Shown here one piece after another: positions 6,830-7,182 of a DNA stretch of 7,182 nucleotides. The position numbers were made by a program, and so were the translations under genes. Origin of the DNA: JAICND01 sp035281425 (GTDB taxonomy: Bacteria; Actinomycetota; Acidimicrobiia; Spongiisociales; ZC4RG35); the NCBI GenBank assembly GCA_035281425.1, contig DATEDX010000185.1, positions 1 through 7,182 of the forward strand, written 5' to 3'. The first letter of the stretch is position 1, and every line of letters begins with the position of its first letter. The notes beneath the pieces were generated by a model. That model did not search any database. It was not told the origin of the DNA and was given only the letters and a program-made list of their open reading frames with translations.

Positions 6830-6843
6830 TTGAAACGTTTCAA
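6830..6843. promoter_or_regulatory. LacI-type operator O2 (14-bp perfect palindrome)
   Basis: This is a second copy of the same 12-bp core TGAAACGTTTCA, perfect over 14 bp (TTGAAACGTTTCAA). Its centre is exactly 21 bp from that of O1, two helical turns, so two repressor dimers would sit on the same DNA face. A TTGAAA and a CAATAT read on the minus strand lie in and beside it and could belong to a promoter, but their spacing does not fit a standard -35/-10 pair. Confidence 0.85.
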
Positions 6844-6894
6844 CCGCCGATGAGGGGCGAGATGAGGGTTTTTTTTCGCGCTCTCCTCCTGCGT

Positions 6895-6943
6895 TTCTTA
6901 TCTGCTGAAACGGCCTTCCGAGGGCTGGTCCAGCAGATAAGAA
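6895..6943. repeat. 49-nt long inverted repeat upstream of the operon
   Basis: Perfect 13-bp arms TTCTTATCTGCTG (6895-6907) and its complement (6931-6943) enclose 23 bases that continue the symmetry imperfectly about the same centre (6919). The inner part includes a 5-bp stem with one G-U pair at 6913-6917/6921-6925. It lies 41 nt after the CBS-gene stop. No T-run follows either arm, so it is not a textbook intrinsic terminator. It could be a factor-dependent terminator, a large operator, or a dispersed palindromic element; the sequence does not decide. Confidence 0.75.
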
Positions 6944-6959
6944 CGGGTGTCCAAATGAC

Positions 6960-6975
6960 GTTTTGGCGCCAAAAC
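6960..6975. repeat. 16-bp perfect palindrome after the CBS gene
   Basis: GTTTTGGCGCCAAAAC is a perfect palindrome starting nine bases after the CBS-protein stop codon on the transcribed strand. A further CCAAA at 6951-6955 could pair instead with TTTGG at 6962-6966. It could be a protein-binding site or part of a transcript end; no poly-U follows. Confidence 0.5.
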
Positions 6976-6983
6976 CGGGGCTG

Positions 6984-7182
6984 CTAGTTGTTGGGGGCGG
7001 CCTTGCTGATGTCGGCCAGCGCCGACTGCGGGTCCTTCTCCACCGCCAGATCGCCCAGCGAGACGATGCCAACCAGGGCACCGTCGTCGACCACCGGGAG
7101 ACGGCGAATGTTGTGCTGTCTCATCAAGGAGACTGCTTCTGCCACCGCCGACCGGGAAGACACCGAGACTACGTCTTGGGTC
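6984..7182 (-). CDS. CBS-domain protein, C-terminal 65 residues (5' end outside window)
   Basis: Read on the minus strand from the right edge to TAG 6984-6986, this is the end of a CBS-domain protein. The final CBS motif is clear: AVAEAVSLMRQHNIRRLPVV, then DDGALVGIVSLGDLA, then a short tail LADISKAAPNN. CBS pairs (Bateman modules) bind adenine nucleotides or similar ligands. Stand-alone actinobacterial CBS proteins often end with this GDLA and DIS wording, though their roles are mostly unknown. The first CBS repeat and any partner domain would lie beyond 7182. It points the same way as the sugar operon but is separated by 184 nt with two palindromes, so I do not count it as part of that operon. 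Codon use matches the GC-rich neighbours. Confidence 0.9.
   Translation of the reverse strand, partial: TQDVVSVSSRSAVAEAVSLMRQHNIRRLPVVDDGALVGIVSLGDLAVEKDPQSALADISKAAPNN

Larger units (their letters stand above)
6800..6983 (-). promoter_or_regulatory. Regulatory region of the sugar operon
   Basis: This 184-nt gap between the CBS-gene stop and the repressor start must hold the operon promoter unless transcription reads through from upstream. It contains the palindrome at 6960-6975, the inverted repeat at 6895-6943, an A8 run on the minus strand (6869-6876), a purine-rich AGGAGGAGAG stretch with no start codon in reach (6881-6890), and the two operators. I could not find a convincing -35/-10 pair with 16-18 bp spacing, so the promoter position is left open. 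Confidence 0.5.

Noticed and set aside
6827..6832. CAATAT (minus strand) as a -10 box of the operon promoter
   Set aside because: No acceptable -35 element lies 16-18 bases upstream, and the nearby TTGAAA is far too close. The promoter could not be placed from sequence alone.
6849..6868. Direct repeat GATGAGGG (6849-6856 and 6861-6868)
   Set aside because: Two eight-base copies twelve bases apart with no symmetry or further copies; this could easily be chance in purine-rich DNA.
6869..6876. T8 run on the plus strand as a terminator tail
   Set aside because: No plus-strand gene precedes it and only a weak 4-bp stem lies upstream. On the transcribed strand it is A8.
6800..7081. Minus-strand open frame of 93 codons upstream of the repressor
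   Set aside because: It overlaps the CBS gene in another frame, then runs through the palindromes and operators. Its composition is Arg/Pro/Ser-rich with no domain.

Overview
The window is a GC-rich bacterial segment with every gene on the minus strand. It carries most of one sugar-uptake and phosphorolysis operon. The codon style, the LacI-type regulator placed first, and the lipoprotein with a Gly/Thr-rich linker after its lipobox suggest an Actinomycetota genome, perhaps Acidimicrobiia-like. That assignment is inference only; there is no rRNA or marker gene here.

Layout, right to left in the direction of transcription: (a) 6984-7182, the C-terminal end of a CBS-domain protein that starts outside the window. 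(b) 6800-6983, a 184-nt regulatory gap holding a 16-bp palindrome, a 49-nt long inverted repeat and two tandem LacI-type operators. (c) 5792-6799, a LacI-family repressor with a GTG start. (d) 3594-5795, a glycoside hydrolase family 65 enzyme, most likely a disaccharide phosphorylase. (e) 2344-3597, a solute-binding lipoprotein. (f) 1214-2287 and 297-1214, two MalF/MalG-type permeases. (g) 1-282, the first 94 codons of a MalK/UgpC-type ATPase that runs off the left edge.

The genes are packed tightly. Repressor/GH65 and GH65/binding protein each overlap as ATGA, and the two permeases overlap as TGATG. The ATPase start lies 14 nt after the second permease. The only real intergenic gap inside the operon is 56 nt between the binding protein and the first permease; it holds a strong GC hairpin and an alternative pairing that can mask the next ribosome-binding site. 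The picture is of an imported alpha-glucosyl disaccharide (exact sugar unknown), captured by the lipoprotein, moved by the two permeases plus ATPase, and split by phosphate in the cytoplasm. The repressor senses a sugar and controls the whole unit, including itself.

The points most worth a second look are: the abrupt change in codon use at the ATPase gene (88 of 94 codons end in G or T); the 21-bp-phased operator pair, one of which covers the repressor's own ribosome-binding site; the unexplained 49-nt inverted repeat upstream; and the mutually exclusive RNA pairings between the binding-protein and permease genes. No mobile element, CRISPR array, tRNA or rRNA was seen, and no wholly new system is evident.
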